NCBI GenBank assembly: GCA_005889445.1
Contig: VBGS01000109.1
Coordinates: 1 to 6,689 of the forward strand
Reading direction: 5' to 3'
Source: Chloroflexota bacterium
Lineage (GTDB): Bacteria; Chloroflexota; Limnocylindria; P2-11E
Length of the DNA stretch: 6,689 nucleotides
Position numbers and translations under genes: made by a program. Under the pieces are notes generated by a model. That model made no database searches. It saw only the letters and a list, made by a program, of their open reading frames with translations, and had not been told where the DNA came from. This document shows positions 1-5,555 of the stretch, piece after piece (positions within the stretch are counted from its first letter, which is position 1; every line of letters starts with the position of its first letter).

Positions 1-380
1 GGCCGGTCAACGACTTCTGGACGGTCGCGGGGGTGCTGGGGCACATCGCGTTCTGGGACGCGCGTGCGCTGTTCCTCGCCGGAAAGCTCGAACGCGGTCA
101 GGCGTTCTCAGAATCCGACGCGGAGCCCGAGGACGTGAGCTGGATCAACGACTCAACGCGTCCGCTGATCCTCGCGATCCCACCGCGCGACGCCGCCAAG
201 CTCGCGTTCGGCATAGCCGAGCAGACCGACGAGAAGGTCGCGGCGCTCCCGCCGGAGAAAATGTGGCCGCTCGACACAACGTGTCCACTCAATCCGCTCC
301 GCGCATCGCACCGCGGCGAGCATCTCGACGAGATCGAGACGGCACTCGGAAACCTCGAGCGCGCCCGGTCCTCACGCTGA
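1..380 (+). CDS. DinB-superfamily protein, 5' end cut off by the window
   Basis: Only the C-terminal part is present. The frame is open from position 3 with no stop, reading PVNDFWTVAGVLGHIAFWDA, so the GTG at 33 is internal and the true start lies left of the window. The pattern of a helix, then 'VLGHIAFWDARA', is typical of DinB/YfiT-like four-helix-bundle proteins, where an early His sits in a 'HxxxWD' context and helps bind a divalent metal. Those proteins are often thiol-dependent (bacillithiol or mycothiol) transferases or detoxification enzymes. The rest is helical and acidic, with 'HRGEHLDEIETAL' near the end, consistent with the last DinB helix carrying another metal-ligand His. No substrate can be inferred. 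Its stop codon lies inside the 3' end of the opposite-strand DUF1801 gene (9-nt tail-to-tail overlap). Family assignment is by motif and helical pattern, so it is moderate. Confidence 0.72.
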   Translation, partial: PVNDFWTVAGVLGHIAFWDARALFLAGKLERGQAFSESDAEPEDVSWINDSTRPLILAIPPRDAAKLAFGIAEQTDEKVAALPPEKMWPLDTTCPLNPLRASHRGEHLDEIETALGNLERARSSR

Positions 381-770
381 GGGAGACTTCGCCTCGAGCG
401 CGAACGCCTTTCGCACGAGCCGCTTGACCGCAGGCCGTGCGGCCTCGGCGGGCGAGCGCAGCGTGACGAAGCGGAAGTCCTTCCCGCCGCCCTGCAAGAG
501 ACCGCTTCCGTCGTCGAGCTCTCGGCCTCGTGGGAAGAACAGGGAGACATGATCCGCGAACGTTCCGATGGCCGCGACGTACGCGTCGTCGAGCCGGTAG
601 CGCACGAGCTTCCACATCGTCCGACTGGAACGTGGAGCCTTGCTCTGGTACGCGACCTCTCGCGCCTTCGGGGCGGCGGCCTTGACCATCCGCCGCGCGG
701 CCTGCACGGTCGGGCGCGTTGCGCGGGGGATCTTTTTCAGGAGCTCGGTGGTCTCGCTCGAGGCTGGCAT
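372..770 (-). CDS. DUF1801 (YdhG-like) protein
   Basis: A 132-residue protein that matches the DUF1801 pattern: 'AAAPKAREVAYQSKAP' (31-46), then 'ADHVSLFFPRGRELDDGSGLL' split around residues 72-92, then 'GGGKDFRFVTLRS' (94-106), and a final helix. Proteins of this family are small, cytosolic and of unknown biochemical role; some are annotated as iron-chaperone/frataxin-like. The ATG at 770 is chosen over an upstream in-frame start at 824 because AAAGGGGA (777-784 on the opposite strand) lies six bases before it. The 18 extra residues of the longer form also look like non-family sequence. It is divergent from the phosphoesterase gene (101-nt gap) and convergent with the DinB-like gene. Length is normal and nothing appears truncated. 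Confidence 0.85.
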   Translation of the reverse strand: MPASSETTELLKKIPRATRPTVQAARRMVKAAAPKAREVAYQSKAPRSSRTMWKLVRYRLDDAYVAAIGTFADHVSLFFPRGRELDDGSGLLQGGGKDFRFVTLRSPAEAARPAVKRLVRKAFALEAKSPSA

Positions 771-871
771 CGGGTGTCCCCTTTCTTTGGTCTGCCGCGA
801 GAACGACGAACGCGCACCGGCCAAATCGACACGCTCAGAATGCGCCGGGTGGGCAACCGAGTGTGGATCCG

Positions 872-1504
872 GTGAAGATCCTCGCGCTCAGCGACGAGGT
901 CGACGCGACGGTCTACACACCCGAAGCGCGATCGCGGTTCGGGGATGTCGATCTGGTCATCGGCTGCGGCGATCTCCCGTACGACTATCTCGACTTTGTG
1001 GCTACGCAGCTCCCTGCGCCGCTCTACGCCGTCCATGGGAACCACGACGTCCCGCTCGATCAGGTCGACGACGAGAGGATCCGCGAGTGGTGGGAGTCGA
1101 TCGACCTCGATGGACGGGTCAAGCTCGTGGACGGCCTTCTCGTCGGAGGATTTGGCGGGTCGCCCCGCTACAGCAACGCGGCGTACCAGCGCAGCGAAAG
1201 CGACCTCTGGCTCGCGATCATCGGGATGATGCCGGCGCTCGTCCTCAACCGGATCCGCCGCGGTCGCTTCCTCGATGTCCTTGTCACGCACGCGCCGCCG
1301 CGTGGCATCCACGACCGGCCCGACCAAGCGCATCAGGGGTTCCGCGCGCTGCGCTGGTTCCTTCGAGTGTTCCGTCCGCGTTATCACCTCCACGGGCACA
1401 CCCACATCTACGATCAGCGCACCGTGACGACGACGCGTTATCACGACACGACAGTGATCAACGCGTACGGCGCGCGCGAGGTGGACCTCGATGCTCGTCC
1501 ATGA
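872..1504 (+). CDS. calcineurin-like metallophosphoesterase, variant first motif
   Basis: A 210-residue cytosolic enzyme predicted to hydrolyse a phosphoester with a two-metal centre; the substrate is unknown. Motifs in order: 'LALSDEVD' (4-11, where the family usually has D-x-H), 'GCGDLP' (31-36), 'VHGNHD' (54-59), 'VTHAPP', and 'HLHGHTH' near the C-terminus. All metal-binding motifs are therefore visible except the motif I histidine, which is Val10. I recall uncharacterised Chloroflexota-type phosphoesterases beginning in a similar 'M-[KR]-ILAVSD-x-V' way, so the change may be a subfamily trait and not damage. I chose the GTG at 872, which gives the usual MKILALSD start; a GTG at 863 would add three residues, and neither has a strong ribosome binding site. 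Its last 14 nt overlap the next gene, which implies an operon with coupled translation. Confidence 0.88.
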   Translation: MKILALSDEVDATVYTPEARSRFGDVDLVIGCGDLPYDYLDFVATQLPAPLYAVHGNHDVPLDQVDDERIREWWESIDLDGRVKLVDGLLVGGFGGSPRYSNAAYQRSESDLWLAIIGMMPALVLNRIRRGRFLDVLVTHAPPRGIHDRPDQAHQGFRALRWFLRVFRPRYHLHGHTHIYDQRTVTTTRYHDTTVINAYGAREVDLDARP

Positions 1505-2417
1505 GTCAGCGCGCGCGGACTTCAGACGCGCTCGCCGCAAGGCGTTCTGGAGAGCGATCACCAGCTGGTTCCGGCGCAGTGACAACGCCCTCCTGGCTTT
1601 CGACGAAGTCCGCAAGCAGCTCCGTGCCGACGCGCAGCGCGAAGGGGGCATTCGTGCCATCCCCGTCGATCACGTGGTGGGGAGCGTCGGCAGGTACCGG
1701 GACTTCGACCGCGCGTTCCTCCCCCGCCAGGCCCGAACGCGCGATCGCTGGGAGAGCGTGGACACCGCGCAGTACAGCGGCATCGAGCTTCCACCCATCG
1801 ACGTCTACAAGATCGGGGACGTCTACTTCGTGAAGGACGGGAACCACCGCGTCTCGGTCGCGCGCGAGCGTGGCCAGAAGTTCGTCGACGCTCACGTCAT
1901 CGAGATCACCTCGCCCGCGCCGATCACCTCCGTCGAGGACGTGCTCGAGTGGCTCCGACACACCGACGGCGTCGCCTTCTACGCGACCACGCGTCTTCGC
2001 GACCTGCGTCCCGACGCGCGCATCGAGCTGACGCTACCTGGCCAGTACGAGAAGCTCCTCGAGCACATCGCGACCCACCGTTGGTTCATGGGCATCGAGC
2101 AGAAGCGCGAGATCCCGTACAGCGAAGCCGTGACGAGCTGGTATGACCGCGTGTATCTGCCGACCGTCGAGGCCATTCGTCGAGCCAATGCGCTCCGCGA
2201 TTTCCCGAACCGCACTGAAGCGGACCTCTATCTCTGGGTGACCGATCACCACTGGTACCTGCACGAAGCCGGTCTCGCGAAGGAGCACGGGCTCGATGAG
2301 ATCGTCACCGAATACGTGAAAGAGCACAGCCAGCACCCGCTGAAACGCGTCGTGCGCGGGATCGACGAAGCACGACCGCTGCGGTCCCCGCGACCGCGAC
2401 GAAAGCCAACTGAGTGA
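1491..2417 (+). CDS. ParB/sulfiredoxin-like domain protein with conserved helical C-terminal region
   Basis: A 308-residue soluble protein in three parts. A basic helical N-terminus (1-50, rich in Arg) precedes a ParB-like segment (about 55-140), with 'IPVDHVVGSVGRYRDF' (57-72), 'LPPIDVYKIGDVYFVKDGNHR' split over 100-120, and 'VSVARERG' (121-128). The DGNHR core (116-120) corresponds to the DG-x-x-R nucleotide/phosphate-binding motif of ParB- and sulfiredoxin-fold domains. The C-terminal half (about 165-290) is helical with 'SWYDRVYLPTVEAIR' (216-230), 'RTEADLYLWVTDHHWYLHEA' (241-260) and 'GLDEIVTEYV'; this part slightly recalls regions labelled DUF4032, but I am not certain. No ParB DNA-binding helix-turn-helix is evident, so a chromosome-segregation role is unlikely. 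The tail is Arg/Pro-rich. It starts at an ATG inside the end of the phosphoesterase gene, so the two are probably made together. Function is unknown; binding or hydrolysis of a nucleotide is an inference. Confidence 0.8.
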   Translation: MLVHESARADFRRARRKAFWRAITSWFRRSDNALLAFDEVRKQLRADAQREGGIRAIPVDHVVGSVGRYRDFDRAFLPRQARTRDRWESVDTAQYSGIELPPIDVYKIGDVYFVKDGNHRVSVARERGQKFVDAHVIEITSPAPITSVEDVLEWLRHTDGVAFYATTRLRDLRPDARIELTLPGQYEKLLEHIATHRWFMGIEQKREIPYSEAVTSWYDRVYLPTVEAIRRANALRDFPNRTEADLYLWVTDHHWYLHEAGLAKEHGLDEIVTEYVKEHSQHPLKRVVRGIDEARPLRSPRPRRKPTE

Positions 2418-2439
2418 GGCGCGCCGAGCACTGAGACCT

Positions 2440-2460
2440 CGCCGCTACACGAGCGCGGCG
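2440..2460 (+). terminator. weak hairpin after the ParB-like gene
   Basis: CGCCGC (2440-2445) pairs with GCGGCG (2455-2460) across a 9-nt loop, 22 nt after the ParB-like stop codon. The stem is GC-only but short and is followed by CATCGATCGG and not by T residues. It could help end transcription of the operon, but a Rho-type or other mechanism is equally possible. Such stems also arise easily in DNA of this base composition. Confidence 0.2.
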
Positions 2461-2615
2461 CATCGATCGGTCGGAACCGTGCGGAGTCCGTGCAGCCTGC
2501 CACGCCGCAGATGCGAGAAGCCGGGCGAAATTGGGCGCCACTCTCTCACGGCGGCGCGCCGCCGCACGCTTCTCGCCGCCGGGCACGGGATCGGGCCCTT
2601 TTACCGCTCGTTGCT

Positions 2616-2658
2616 CACCGTCTGTAGACGTTGACTCGGACGGTGCACGGGATATGAA
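2616..2658 (+). promoter_or_regulatory. promoter-like pair overlapped by an inverted repeat
   Basis: TTGACT (2631-2636) and TATGAA (2653-2658) are separated by 16 nt, giving 5/6 and 4/6 matches to the housekeeping -35 and -10 hexamers. Arms CACCGTC (2616-2622) and GACGGTG (2639-2645) form a perfect 7-bp inverted repeat that brackets the -35 hexamer, where a regulator could block polymerase. Inside it a second dyad, CGTCT-GT-AGACG, covers 2619-2630. No clear gene follows. A start near 2665 would give an RNA with the strong hairpin at 2723-2749. The reading is pattern matching only. Confidence 0.3.
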
Positions 2659-2672
2659 AAGGAGCGGTGGGT

Positions 2673-2792
2673 ATGTCAGGCGATTCGCTCGACTCTTTCT
2701 CCCCATCCCCCGATCGCGCGGCGGGCTCCGGTCCTCGTGGCCGGAGTCCATCGCGCACTCCCGGATCAGCCCTCGATCGCACTCGCATCTAG
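2673..2792 (+). CDS. doubtful 39-residue open frame
   Basis: An ATG follows AAAAGGAG (2657-2664) with an 8-nt spacer, the best ribosome-binding-site context in this stretch. The frame runs 39 codons (MSGDSLDSFSPSPDRAAG...) to a TAG at 2790-2792, ending 27 nt inside the convergent PAS-regulator gene. The product would be Ser/Pro/Arg-rich, with no membrane segment and no family I recognise. Against it: third-position G+C is lower than in the neighbouring genes, and the promoter-like pair at 2631-2658 would start transcription after the ribosome binding site, so both cannot serve this frame. It may be chance. Confidence 0.2.
   Translation: MSGDSLDSFSPSPDRAAGSGPRGRSPSRTPGSALDRTRI
2723..2749 (+). 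other. strong hairpin, possible RNA element or terminator
   Basis: Bases 2723-2733 pair with 2739-2749 to form an 11-bp stem with a 5-nt loop (CTCGT). Read as + strand RNA, nine pairs are Watson-Crick and two are G-U. On the opposite strand those two become C-A/A-C mismatches, so the structure is more stable in a + strand transcript. That asymmetry fits an RNA made rightward from this spacer better than a terminator for the leftward PAS operon, whose last stop lies at 2766. No U-tract follows on either strand. Confidence 0.35.
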
Positions 2793-3359
2793 CAGGTACA
2801 GCAGCAAGCCCGCAGCCGATGGGCGTGCGGGCACCGCCTGCACGACGACCGTCATGACCCCGGCGTCGTCCTTCGCGCTTCGCTCCCAACCTGCGCGCGA
2901 GACCGTGAGCGTTCGGGTACGGCCGCCCGCGTAGGCGTCGTCGATCGCCGACAAGATCTCTGTTGATATCCCTGGATACGCATCGCGGAATGAGACGCCG
3001 ATGATGTCTCGCTCGCCGGCGGCGCTGCGCCAGGCATCGTTGAGCGCCTCGACCACATGCTCGGGACCGCGCAGGAACGCGATCGCCATCGGCGCGAAGC
3101 GGAAGAGGAACGGAAGCCATTCGCCGCTCGCCGTGACGTCGCCGACGATCGCCGCGCGCGCGCCCACCTCCGCGAGGGCCGCTCGGTTGCGGACCTTGAG
3201 CCGCAGCAGAAGCGCCGAGATCTGCTCCTTGACGGCCTGCTCGCTGATGCTCAGATGGCTCGCGATCTCCTTATTCGGGAAGCCGCTAGCGACGAGGTCC
3301 ATGAGCTCCAGTTGACGGGGCGTGAACGCACGGCGACCCTTTGGCTGATCGGGGTACAT
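2766..3359 (-). CDS. HTH(LuxR)-PAS transcriptional regulator, second of a tandem pair
   Basis: A 197-residue predicted cytosolic DNA-binding regulator. The LuxR/GerE-type helix-turn-helix is at the N-terminus (about 12-70): 'FTPRQLELMDLVASG', 'NKEIASHLSISEQAVKEQIS', 'NRAALAE'. A PAS-like domain follows (about 83-193) with 'FRFAPMAIAFLRGPE', 'EALNDAW', 'IIGVSFRDAYPG' and a closing strand 'GLLLYLLDAS'. There is no phosphoreceiver domain, so the signal is probably a ligand or redox state sensed by PAS and not phosphorylation. The order is the reverse of most LuxR-type proteins, which end in the helix-turn-helix. The PAS part is less canonical than in its paralogue and lacks the charged C-terminal tail. 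It begins 38 nt after the upstream paralogue's stop, so the two are likely co-transcribed. Only a weak ribosome binding site precedes the ATG at 3359. Confidence 0.85.
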   Translation of the reverse strand: MYPDQPKGRRAFTPRQLELMDLVASGFPNKEIASHLSISEQAVKEQISALLLRLKVRNRAALAEVGARAAIVGDVTASGEWLPFLFRFAPMAIAFLRGPEHVVEALNDAWRSAAGERDIIGVSFRDAYPGISTEILSAIDDAYAGGRTRTLTVSRAGWERSAKDDAGVMTVVVQAVPARPSAAGLLLYLLDASAIEG

Positions 3360-3397
3360 GCCTGCTTGATAGCGACCGGGTGCGGCGCGTTCTACCC

Positions 3398-4063
3398 CTA
3401 CGTTCGGTTGCGGCGCGATGAGGGCCGTCGCTTCGGGCCGGCTCGCTTCGGGCGCGTGACCGAATCGGTCACGTCCACGGCGAACGAGATCACGCCGTTG
3501 ACCGAGCCGTCTTCGTCACGCAATGGTTGGATCACCAGGTCGACGGCGCGAGCCTCGATGCCGTTCCCGCGATCCCAGCGTTTTGTCCGTTCGTGGAGGA
3601 TCGCGGCCTCGCCGGTCGCGTAGACGCGCTCGACGCGCTCGAACACCCCTTGGCCTTCCAGCTCGGGAAAGGTTTCGCGCATCGTCCGTCCGATGACGGG
3701 TCGGTAACCGGTCGCTCGGCGGAACGCTTCGTTCACGGCCTCGTACCGGAACTCGGGACCGCGGGTGATGCAGATCTGCGGCTCGGCCTGACGGAAGAGC
3801 TGGGAGATCCAGCCGCGGTCGACCCCAAGGACGCCGGTCAGTTCGAGACGGGTTGCCGTCTCGGCGAGCGCGGCCCGATTGGGCACGTCGAATTTCTGCA
3901 GCAGGGCTGAGACATGGGCCTTGACCGATTGCTCGGCGATGCCCAGCTCCGCCGCGATCTCCTTGTTCTCGAGACCGCGCAGGACGAGCGGCAGCACCTC
4001 GCGCTCCCGCGGAGTCAGCTGGAGCGGGACCGTTCCCCCCGTGTCGCGCCCGGTGGTTTGCAC
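3398..4063 (-). CDS. HTH(LuxR)-PAS transcriptional regulator, first of a tandem pair
   Basis: A 221-residue regulator with an N-terminal LuxR/GerE helix-turn-helix (about 14-74): 'LQLTPREREVLPLVLRG', 'NKEIAAELGIAEQSVKAHVS', 'VPNRAALAET'. The PAS domain (about 88-200) has 'ICITRGPEFRYEAVNEAFRR', 'IGRTMRETFPEL', 'RVYATGE' and ends 'VNGVISFAVDVTD', the standard final PAS strand. A basic tail follows (about 203-221, rich in Arg/Lys). No receiver domain is present. By eye, about 31 of 57 helix-turn-helix residues match the downstream paralogue, so the pair probably arose by duplication. The start is a GTG at 4063; the nearest ATG upstream is out of frame. The ribosome binding site is weak, and a 13-bp palindrome sits two bases before the start codon. 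Divergent from the lytic-transglycosylase gene, so autoregulation or control of that operon is plausible. Confidence 0.87.
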   Translation of the reverse strand: MQTTGRDTGGTVPLQLTPREREVLPLVLRGLENKEIAAELGIAEQSVKAHVSALLQKFDVPNRAALAETATRLELTGVLGVDRGWISQLFRQAEPQICITRGPEFRYEAVNEAFRRATGYRPVIGRTMRETFPELEGQGVFERVERVYATGEAAILHERTKRWDRGNGIEARAVDLVIQPLRDEDGSVNGVISFAVDVTDSVTRPKRAGPKRRPSSRRNRT

Positions 4064-4064
4064 C

Positions 4065-4077
4065 TCAGATCATCTGA
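4065..4077. promoter_or_regulatory. 13-bp palindrome at the regulator start codon
   Basis: TCAGAT-C-ATCTGA is a perfect 6-bp inverted repeat with a one-base centre, two bases upstream of the GTG start of the first HTH-PAS regulator. Its place over the expected ribosome binding site suits an autoregulatory operator, or a small structure that limits translation. No second copy is seen before the downstream paralogue. Confidence 0.35.
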
Positions 4078-4124
4078 CGCTAGCTCACTTGGCGTTCGGG
4101 CGTTCAGGTAGTCGCGGCGCAACC

Positions 4125-4173
4125 TATCGATGCCACTAGAAACGACGATGACATGGTCGGCGTGCCATCGATA
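4125..4173. promoter_or_regulatory. near-perfect 12-bp inverted repeat in the divergent spacer
   Basis: TATCGATGCCAC (4125-4136) and GTGCCATCGATA (4162-4173) are inverted copies matching at 11 of 12 positions, 25 nt apart. Each arm contains ATCGAT. The element fills the middle of the spacer between the leftward regulator operon and the rightward lipoprotein operon and ends 16 nt before the preferred lipoprotein start. A dimeric regulator bound to both arms could act on both directions. No confident -35/-10 pair was found for either side. Confidence 0.45.
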
Positions 4174-4189
4174 CGCGAAGATGGTTCTG

Positions 4190-5131
4190 ATGCGGGGGAA
4201 GGGTCGCGCGTGCGCCGTCATTTGTGTCCTTGCGGCCATGCTCGCGGCATGCTCGCCGGCACGACTCGACGAGGCGGCGCAATCTGCCGTGGCGATCCCC
4301 ACCGCGAGCCCCACTCCCGAAATGACGGCGAGCGATACCGGGTACTCCAAGCTGGTCCTTCCGACCGCGTCGCCAACGGCGACGCCGGCTCCACGCTGGG
4401 ATCAGCTCCCCGAGGCCGCGAATGACCCGGCCGCCCTCGCGCAGCAGCTCGCCATGGTCGAGGCAGCCCTGCGCGACCCCGCAGTGACCGGTGCGCAGCT
4501 CGACTGGATGGGTCATCTCCAGCAGCTCGCCTACGCTCGCCTCTTCGATTACCCCGACTGGAAGGACACGGTGCTCGCGGCATTGCCGGCGCAGACACGC
4601 GCCGCCGTGAACGGGAGCCTTGATGCCAGCAAGCAACTCAAGCTCCTGACCGGACCGATCCCGAGGACGCTGCCCGACTGGAAGATCGTCCAACCCGCGC
4701 CGGTCGAGGACCTGCTCCGCTACTACAAGGAGGCCGAGGCTCAGTTCGGCGTGCCGTGGCAGTACCTCGCGGCGATCCATCTCGTCGAGACGCGCATGGG
4801 TCGCATCCGCGGGCTCTCGACGGCCGGCGCGCAGGGACCGATGCAGTTCATGCCGGCGACCTGGGCGATGTACGGCAAGGGCGACATCGAAGACAACCAC
4901 GACGCGATCCTCGGTGCGGCGCGCTACCTGAGGGCCGCGGGCGCTCCGGACGACATGCAACGGGCCCTGTACGCGTACAACCACTCACAGGCCTATGTGA
5001 ACGCGCTCGTGCTCTACGCCGAGGTGATGAAAGCCGACCCCGCCGCGTACCGCGGTTACCACGGTTGGCAGGTCTATTACCCGACGAAGGACGGACCGGT
5101 CCTGCTCCCGATCGGCTGGACAAAGGAATAG
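4190..5131 (+). CDS. lytic transglycosylase lipoprotein (SLT/GH23-like)
   Basis: A 313-residue exported enzyme predicted to cleave the MurNAc-GlcNAc bond of peptidoglycan, forming 1,6-anhydro ends. It has a lipoprotein signal (MRGKGR, hydrophobic stretch, lipobox LAAC with Cys21), so it should be anchored to the outer face of the membrane. A Pro/Thr/Ala linker with two PTASPT copies (about 38-66) and a helical region (about 70-170) follow. The catalytic domain (about 172-275) shows 'AIHLVETRMGRIRG' with the expected catalytic Glu200, 'GAQGPMQFMPATW' (213-225), 'HDAILGAARYL' and 'YAYNHSQAYV' (261-270), all SLT-type hallmarks. I chose the ATG at 4190 because GAAG at 4177-4180 is spaced 9 nt from it and the signal is then of normal length. 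ATGs at 4181 and 4130 are in frame; the latter would put the inverted repeat inside the gene. First gene of a likely three-gene operon. Confidence 0.9.
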   Translation: MRGKGRACAVICVLAAMLAACSPARLDEAAQSAVAIPTASPTPEMTASDTGYSKLVLPTASPTATPAPRWDQLPEAANDPAALAQQLAMVEAALRDPAVTGAQLDWMGHLQQLAYARLFDYPDWKDTVLAALPAQTRAAVNGSLDASKQLKLLTGPIPRTLPDWKIVQPAPVEDLLRYYKEAEAQFGVPWQYLAAIHLVETRMGRIRGLSTAGAQGPMQFMPATWAMYGKGDIEDNHDAILGAARYLRAAGAPDDMQRALYAYNHSQAYVNALVLYAEVMKADPAAYRGYHGWQVYYPTKDGPVLLPIGWTKE

Positions 5132-5150
5132 CCGAGGCTAGGGTCCTCGC

Positions 5151-5555
5151 GTGGGTCTCGCGGCCGTCGCGCGCCTTCTGCTCTATGTGATCGCCGGCGG
5201 TCTCGTCGGTTTCCTGCTCCTCGGCGAGTTCGCGCTCGCGACCTTTCTACCGGTCCTCGCCGTGCTCACGACGATCGCGGTGTTGAGCGTCATCGGTGGG
5301 CTGAGGGGCGACATGCGCCTCTCGCTTTGGGGACCGTTCCTGCTCGCCGCGATGGTGACGCCACTGATGATCGATCTAGGAAGGGTGGGCCTTCCGCGCT
5401 GCGCCGAGGTGCACGCCGGGATCGCCTGCCTCGGAGGAACCCGCGACGTCTGGACACCCTTCCTCATCGAGCTCGTAGTCTTCGGACTCGCCGCGGTCGC
5501 CTCGCTGCTGCATCTGCGGCTCGCGCTGGTCGCGCCCCTACGTCGCAAAGCCTGA
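5151..5555 (+). CDS. small four-helix membrane protein, unknown function
   Basis: A 134-residue protein I do not recognise. Hydrophobic segments at about 6-27, 29-50, 58-77 and 101-128 suggest four membrane helices. Arg51, Arg54 and Arg57 lie between helices 2 and 3 and the C-terminus is RRKA, so the positive-inside rule places both ends and this loop in the cytoplasm. The loop between helices 3 and 4 would then be outside, and it carries two cysteines (Cys84 and Cys93) that could form a disulfide. Start is a GTG 19 nt after the lytic-transglycosylase stop, preceded by AGGG (5140-5143), which sits in the loop of a small CGAGG/CCTCG stem (5133-5149). The close spacing suggests co-transcription with both neighbours. 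A role in the envelope is an inference from context. Confidence 0.72.
   Translation: MGLAAVARLLLYVIAGGLVGFLLLGEFALATFLPVLAVLTTIAVLSVIGGLRGDMRLSLWGPFLLAAMVTPLMIDLGRVGLPRCAEVHAGIACLGGTRDVWTPFLIELVVFGLAAVASLLHLRLALVAPLRRKA

Larger units (their letters stand above)
2418..2765. other. gene-poor spacer between convergent genes
   Basis: This 348-nt gap separates the stop codons of the ParB-like gene (+) and the second PAS regulator (-). I see no convincing protein gene, tRNA-like cloverleaf or mobile-element end. Visible structure: a 6-bp stem at 2440-2460, a 14-bp GC-only palindrome at 2550-2563, an inverted repeat around a promoter-like pair at 2616-2658, a ribosome-binding-site-like AAAAGGAG at 2657-2664, and a strong hairpin at 2723-2749. 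No T-tract follows any of these hairpins, so no textbook terminator ends either converging operon. Confidence 0.6.

Noticed and set aside
737..1660. Long open frame on the - strand opposite the phosphoesterase
   Set aside because: It is a mirror of the coding strand, with no recognisable motif, and overlaps genes with strong family evidence.
640..1833. Long open frame on the + strand overlapping the phosphoesterase and ParB-like genes
   Set aside because: Its translation is Arg/Ser/Pro-rich with no domain, and the two other frames carry clear motifs. It is open because the DNA is GC-rich.
2550..2563. 14-bp perfect palindrome GGCGGCGCGCCGCC
   Set aside because: It is made only of G and C in a GC-rich region, has no loop for an RNA hairpin and is not placed at a promoter or gene end, so chance is likely.
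2418..2765. tRNA or structured riboswitch in the spacer
   Set aside because: No T-loop consensus, no cloverleaf-forming arms and no recognised riboswitch core. Only isolated stems are visible.
2305..3120. 271-codon open frame on the - strand spanning the convergent spacer
   Set aside because: It overlaps both the ParB-like gene end and the PAS regulator in another frame. Its composition is Arg/Ala-rich without domains.
3381..3417. 9-bp direct repeat TGCGGCGCG at 3381-3389 and 3409-3417 near the junction of the two regulators
   Set aside because: GC-only apart from one base, a single pair, and one copy is inside coding sequence. There is no sign of a target-site duplication or element end.
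4130..4189. Upstream start for the lytic-transglycosylase gene (ATG at 4130)
   Set aside because: It would add 20 residues before the lipoprotein signal, has no ribosome binding site, and would place the inverted repeat inside the gene. Not excluded experimentally.
4136..4984. 282-codon open frame opposite the lytic transglycosylase
   Set aside because: Antisense shadow of a gene with clear SLT motifs; no domain of its own.
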